9,524 bases of DNA, from NCBI GenBank assembly GCA_004555425.1, contig SFID01000102.1, forward strand, positions 1 to 9,524. The letters are read 5' to 3'. A model generated the notes under the pieces. That model worked only from the letters and a program-made list of their open reading frames with translations. It was not told the origin of the DNA and made no database searches. Of the stretch, positions 6,792-9,524 are shown one piece after another (positions within the stretch are counted from its first letter, which is position 1; the number at the start of each line of letters is the position of its first letter). This DNA is from Bacteroidales bacterium. GTDB lineage: Bacteria > Bacteroidota > Bacteroidia > Bacteroidales > Bacteroidaceae. Both the position numbers and the translations under genes were made by a program.

Positions 6792-6860
6792 CATTTCTTG
6801 CTTCTTATTTTTTATTTCTTGCTCCTCACTTTTCATTCCTCATTTCTCATTCTCAATTCC
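6777..6860. repeat. 21-bp pyrimidine-rich tandem repeat
   Basis: Three 21-base units start TTGCTCCTCATTTTTCATT (6777), TTGCTTCTTATTTTTTATT (6798) and TTGCTCCTCACTTTTCATT (6819). A diverged fourth starts at 6840. Strings of this kind are common in Bacteroidales intergenic DNA. No function is evident beyond supplying part of a terminator. Confidence 0.7.
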
Positions 6861-6869
6861 TCCTCATTA

Positions 6870-6931
6870 AAAATCCAAGAAGCACCCATGGAAATGCTGC
6901 CGCGCTGCGGGCATCCATGGGTGCTTCTTGG
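6870..6931 (-). terminator. Long intrinsic terminator of the psd-pssA-DUF4834 operon
   Basis: An 18-base arm (6914-6931) pairs perfectly with 6875-6892, with additional inner pairing CCGC/GCGG (6900-6903 with 6907-6910). On the minus strand the stem is followed by A and five T (6874-6870). It begins 18 bases after the stop codon of the DUF4834 gene. The T-run is on the minus-strand side only, which sets the orientation. Confidence 0.8.
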
Positions 6932-6949
6932 TATATGTATGTTTGAGGT

Positions 6950-7228
6950 TCAGATCTCTTCAAAGTCAACGTATTCGCCTTCGTCCTTTGAGAAAATCTT
7001 GCCATCGGCGTTGCGTTTGCGCGTCTGGCTTTCGCGCGTTTGGCTTTGCTGTTCGTAGGGGCGATTTCCGTGGTTTTGCGAGGGGGGGTCCTGTCTGAAC
7101 TGGCGCATGGCCTCTTTGTAGATTTTTCGGGCGCGGAAGATTTGCACACTGATGCGGTAGACCAGAGGCACCACCTTGATGAGGAAGTACGCCAGAAGGA
7201 CTAGGAGTAGAAATGATATGGGGTCCAT
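6950..7228 (-). CDS. DUF4834 family small membrane protein
   Basis: The product is 92 aa. An N-terminal membrane segment (about 5-25, FLLLVLLAYFLIKVVPLVY) is followed by a basic helix (RARKIYKEAMRQFRQ), a polar Gln/Arg/Ser linker, and the conserved C-terminal end KIFSKDEGEYVDFEEI, which is the recognisable mark of DUF4834. The function is unknown. In Bacteroidales this small gene regularly follows pssA, so a role linked to phospholipid synthesis or its membrane enzymes is a context inference only. It lies 55 bases downstream of pssA and is followed by the operon's terminator. Confidence 0.85.
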   Translation of the reverse strand: MDPISFLLLVLLAYFLIKVVPLVYRISVQIFRARKIYKEAMRQFRQDPPSQNHGNRPYEQQSQTRESQTRKRNADGKIFSKDEGEYVDFEEI

Positions 7229-7283
7229 GCTTTTGTGTCGTTTTAGGGGTTAGGGTTCTTGCTCGCCGAGGCAAGGCTGCGGT

Positions 7284-7982
7284 TTAGCGGCGCAGGTTGC
7301 TGAGGATGGAGAGCAGCACATAGCAGATGATGATGGCCGAGAAGCCAGTCCAGCCCAGCCAGACGAGCAGGGCGGCGCTGAGGAGGATAAAGCCGTAGCG
7401 CAATTTGTTGTCGGCCAGTTCGAAGGTCTTGAATTTGAGGGCAAACATCGGCACTTCGCTCACAAGAATCCAACTTGAGAAGAGGCAGAGCGCCAGCAGG
7501 ATGGCCCAGGCCAGTGGTTGCGCGGTCCACCATGTGCTGGTGCCCACAATGAGTGCGCCCCAGAAGAGTGCATTGGCAGGGGTGGGCAGGCCGATGAAGC
7601 CCGTGGCTTGTCGTTCGTCCAGATTGAATTTAGCCAGGCGAAGGGCCGAGAGTGCGGCCATCACGAAGGCGGCGTAGGGCAGGTATCGGTCGATGACGGG
7701 ATGGATGCCGGCGGCGGGCACGGTCGTGAGCAGGTGGTAGAGCATGGCACTTGGCGCAAAACCAAAGGTGATGTCGTCGGCCAGCGAATCCAGTTCCTTG
7801 CCAATGGGTGAGGAGACGTGGAGCAGGCGGGCCATGAAGCCATCAAAGAAGTCGAACACCGCGCCTGCGATGATAAACGTGAGGGCCAGAGAGTAGGATC
7901 CTTGGAATGCAAAATGTGTGGCGATGCAGCCACACACTAGGTTACCACACGTGATGGTGTTGGGTATATGTTTCTTGAACAT
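7284..7982 (-). CDS. pssA: CDP-diacylglycerol--serine O-phosphatidyltransferase
   Basis: The product is 232 aa, an integral membrane enzyme that makes phosphatidylserine from CDP-diacylglycerol and serine. The CDP-alcohol phosphatidyltransferase signature D-x2-DG-x2-AR-x8-G-x3-D-x3-D is fully intact, running from DFFDGFMAR through LLHVSSPIG to KELDSLADD (about residues 44-70). Several hydrophobic segments follow (near 100-115, 138-155, 158-180 and 205-228). The start FKKHIPNTITCGNLVCG is typical of the pssA class found outside the Gammaproteobacteria. It lies 39 bases downstream of psd and shares its promoter. Its product is the substrate of Psd, so the two genes encode the two final steps to phosphatidylethanolamine. 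Confidence 0.96.
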   Translation of the reverse strand: MFKKHIPNTITCGNLVCGCIATHFAFQGSYSLALTFIIAGAVFDFFDGFMARLLHVSSPIGKELDSLADDITFGFAPSAMLYHLLTTVPAAGIHPVIDRYLPYAAFVMAALSALRLAKFNLDERQATGFIGLPTPANALFWGALIVGTSTWWTAQPLAWAILLALCLFSSWILVSEVPMFALKFKTFELADNKLRYGFILLSAALLVWLGWTGFSAIIICYVLLSILSNLRR

Positions 7983-8021
7983 AAGTCGAATGGTTTAAAG
8001 AGCAAGGCGGACGGCGGCGCG

Positions 8022-8726
8022 CTATTCCTGGTTGGGCTTCAGGTGGCCGATGACGGTCTGGTTGCCCACGGTGGGTTGTCCCACCTTGACATTGATTTCC
8101 GTGTTGAGCGGCAAGTAAACATCCACGCGCGAGCCAAACTTGATGAAGCCCAGGTGTTCGTCGATATAGCAGTCCTCGCCTTCGGTGGCATAGGTGACGA
8201 TGCGACGGGCCACGGCACCTGCCACTTGGCGCACGAGCACTTCCTGTCCATCGGGCGTTTCGATGACGATGGTGGAGCGTTCGTTTTCGGTGCTAGCCTT
8301 GGGCAGCCAAGCCTTGTGGAAATTGCCGTTGTGGTGCTTGGCCATCTTGACGTAGCCGTCCACGGGGAACCAGTTGGCATGTACGTTGGTGACGCTCATA
8401 AAGATGGACACCATCAGTCGGCGGTCGTGGAAATATTCGTTTTCCTCTACTTCCTCCACAACGACCACCTTGCCGTCAGCAGCGGCCACGACCGTATTTT
8501 TCGTATCGCCGTTGAAGAGTCGGATGGGGCAGCGGAAGAAGTTGATGATAATCAGAGAGAGAATCGTTGTGATGCCGCACACGATATAGAACGGCAGGAG
8601 GCAACTATCCTTCAGCAGAAAGAACAACAGGCCATTGAGTATGGCGTAGCCTGTCAGTGTGAAGAAAAGCGTATTAGTGCCCTCGCGGTGTAACCGTATC
8701 TGCTTGATTCTCTTGATTCTTTGCAT
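8022..8726 (-). CDS. psd: Phosphatidylserine decarboxylase proenzyme (short, pyruvoyl type)
   Basis: The product is 234 aa. It decarboxylates phosphatidylserine to phosphatidylethanolamine at the membrane. Two hydrophobic segments (about 20-38 and 43-63) precede the catalytic domain, which has VVAAADGKVVVVEEV, the block FMSVTNVHANWFPVDG and the self-cleavage site FGSRVDVYLP. Cleavage between G198 and S199 would give a beta chain of 198 residues and an alpha chain of 36 residues with a pyruvoyl group from S199. This is the short Psd form with a GS site, not the longer E. coli form with LGST. The start MQRIKRIKQIRLHREG fits family N-termini. The promoter at 8779-8810 would give a leader of about 48 bases. 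It is the first gene of the psd-pssA-DUF4834 operon. Confidence 0.96.
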   Translation of the reverse strand: MQRIKRIKQIRLHREGTNTLFFTLTGYAILNGLLFFLLKDSCLLPFYIVCGITTILSLIIINFFRCPIRLFNGDTKNTVVAAADGKVVVVEEVEENEYFHDRRLMVSIFMSVTNVHANWFPVDGYVKMAKHHNGNFHKAWLPKASTENERSTIVIETPDGQEVLVRQVAGAVARRIVTYATEGEDCYIDEHLGFIKFGSRVDVYLPLNTEINVKVGQPTVGNQTVIGHLKPNQE

Positions 8727-8778
8727 TCTGGCGGGGTAGATATTAGAGGAAAATGTATAATGTGTACTTTACAAAATG

Positions 8779-8810
8779 CAAAGATAGCCTTTTTTAGGGA
8801 GGCAGACAAA
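8779..8810 (-). promoter_or_regulatory. Promoter of the psd operon
   Basis: On the minus strand, TTTG (8810-8807) is separated by exactly 20 bases from TATCTTTG (8786-8779), followed by CA. This matches the Bacteroidetes housekeeping consensus perfectly. The expected start of transcription is near 8774, about 48 bases before the psd start codon. Confidence 0.85.
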
Positions 8811-9063
8811 GATTTGCTCCTTTTTTTGTGCGTGGCGCTGCTGCCTGGGGTTTGACTCGCGATTTGGGTCGTTCGTCATTGAACGGGTGTGGGATTGTAT
8901 TGCGGGTATGGAGTTTGTTCTGATTGAAATGAGCAAGGGGGAATCATTTTCTTCCTTGAAATGCTCACTGCTTAGGGTGATCTTTACCCTGAAAAACGGG
9001 TTTGGCTGGGTGCAAATTAAGGGTGGAATGATGCCATCGGAGCACCCCCTCGAGGTGCACAGA

Positions 9064-9311
9064 ATTGTACCGCACCTTGCTTGAAGGCGTGTGGCTCAGC
9101 GGTGTTGGGCGTATGGCCTAGGTGAGAAATGTACCGCACTTTGCTTGGTGTGAGTAAGGTGTTTGTTCTCATAGAAAAAGCAATGTACCGCACGTTGCTT
9201 GCAACGTGTGGCTCAGCGTTAATGATGGCTCATTGATACCTACTTCAAAGAGTACAAACATCTGAAAAGCGCTGAGCCACACGTTGCGAGCAACGTGCGG
9301 TACATTGCTTT
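9064..9311. repeat. Cluster of four related hairpin repeats
   Basis: Units sharing TGTACCGCAC-n-TTGCTTG start near 9064, 9128 and 9177 in direct orientation, and a fourth lies inverted at 9311-9270. Units 1, 3 and 4 also share GTGTGGCTCAGCG. Unit 3 contains the hairpin CACGTTGC-TT-GCAACGTG (9191-9208) and unit 4 contains CACGTTGC-GA-GCAACGTG (9280-9297). In unit 1 both sides of the stem differ in a matched way (CACCTT opposite AAGG). The cluster looks like a REP-type family of short palindromic repeats. Confidence 0.7.
9177..9311. repeat. 42-bp inverted repeat with 51-base spacer
   Basis: The arm 9177-9218 is the reverse complement of 9270-9311 at 41 of 42 positions. The single difference (9200) gives a U-G pair in plus-strand RNA. 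Each arm is itself palindromic, so the DNA or RNA can form either one long stem or two short hairpins. No T-run follows the arm on either side, so it does not look like a simple terminator. Confidence 0.85.
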
Positions 9312-9354
9312 CCAGCGCAATTTGCAATTAAAAAACCACCTGCGTACTCACCCC

Positions 9355-9524
9355 GAAATGTTAAACCCAACTTTTTTCGCGCGAAAATTTTTAATATCTT
9401 TTATATTTTCGGCCGCGAAAAATTTTCTATATCGTCAATTCGCGCACCGATAAAGCCAAGAAAATTTCCGCTAAAGCATTTAGAAAATCCGCTAAAGCAT
9501 ATAGAATTTCCAACTTCCGATGTA
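9355..9524 (-). repeat. MITE-like repeat element, copy 2 (right end cut by window edge)
   Basis: The shared segment 9379-9524 matches 1-146 at 138 of 146 positions without gaps and in the same orientation. The left terminus is visible here: GAAATGTTAAA (9355-9365), then a 14-bp palindrome TTTTCGCGCGAAAA (9374-9387). Both features recur inverted at the right end of copy 1. The internal 21-bp tandem pair (CCGCTAAAGC in both units) is present. The window ends before the promoter and hairpin part. Confidence 0.7.

Larger units (their letters stand above)
8811..9354. other. Gene-poor intergenic region upstream of the psd operon
   Basis: No convincing gene is present. A 65-codon open frame at 8887-9084 ends inside the first hairpin repeat and has no recognised family. 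Small structures seen: TGAGCA...TGCTCA around 8930-8978, AGGGT...ACCCT around 8977-8993, and the 8-base palindrome CCTCGAGG at 9048-9055. The main content is the repeat cluster from 9064. Confidence 0.55.

Noticed and set aside
8887..9084. A 65-codon plus-strand open frame upstream of the psd promoter
   Set aside because: It ends inside the first hairpin repeat, has no family resemblance and no promoter. Probably random.
9064..9218. Possible CRISPR array from three spaced repeats
   Set aside because: The units differ in length and sequence, spacing is uneven (64 and 54 bases), each unit has its own degenerate hairpin, one unit is inverted, and there are no cas genes.

Overview
The window looks like chromosomal DNA from a member of the Bacteroidales, probably close to Prevotella. 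The evidence is the gene content (a NigD-like lipoprotein, a DUF4834 protein, and a PASTA / pseudouridine synthase / Ddl cluster), two Bacteroidetes-type promoters (TTTG-N20-TATCTTTG), and the lack of Shine-Dalgarno sequences. The genus is an inference. The protein-coding part is housekeeping in character. I see no phage, defence, toxin-antitoxin or biosynthetic system. The unusual material is the non-coding repeat DNA at both ends.

Layout. Positions 1-287 hold the right-hand part of a MITE-like repeat with an inward promoter and hairpin, followed by a gene-free stretch to 726. Positions 727-3599 hold three plus-strand genes: a membrane-anchored PASTA protein, an RluA/RluD-type pseudouridine synthase overlapping it by 14 bases, and D-alanine--D-alanine ligase. 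A structured terminator follows. Positions 3698-5493 hold a glycerolipid acyltransferase and a NigD-like lipoprotein overlapping by ATGA. Positions 5612-6688 hold a secreted phytase-esterase-like protein. Positions 6689-6949 are a convergent intergenic region with two oppositely oriented terminators and short tandem repeats. Positions 8726-6950 on the minus strand are a phospholipid operon: psd, pssA, then the DUF4834 gene, with a clear promoter upstream of psd. Positions 8811-9354 contain no convincing gene but carry a cluster of hairpin repeats, including 42-bp inverted arms. Positions 9355-9524 are the left-hand part of a second copy of the MITE-like repeat, in the same orientation as the first.

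Functional picture. The genes mostly serve the cell envelope. Ddl makes the D-Ala-D-Ala dipeptide of peptidoglycan, and the PASTA protein probably senses or binds peptidoglycan. The acyltransferase and the Psd/PssA pair make phosphatidylethanolamine and its precursors. The lipoprotein and the secreted beta-propeller-like protein are envelope or periplasmic products. The best candidates for something undescribed are the repeat families: one carries a promoter that runs directly into a terminator-like hairpin, and the other has a hairpin whose two arms appear to have changed in a compensatory way.
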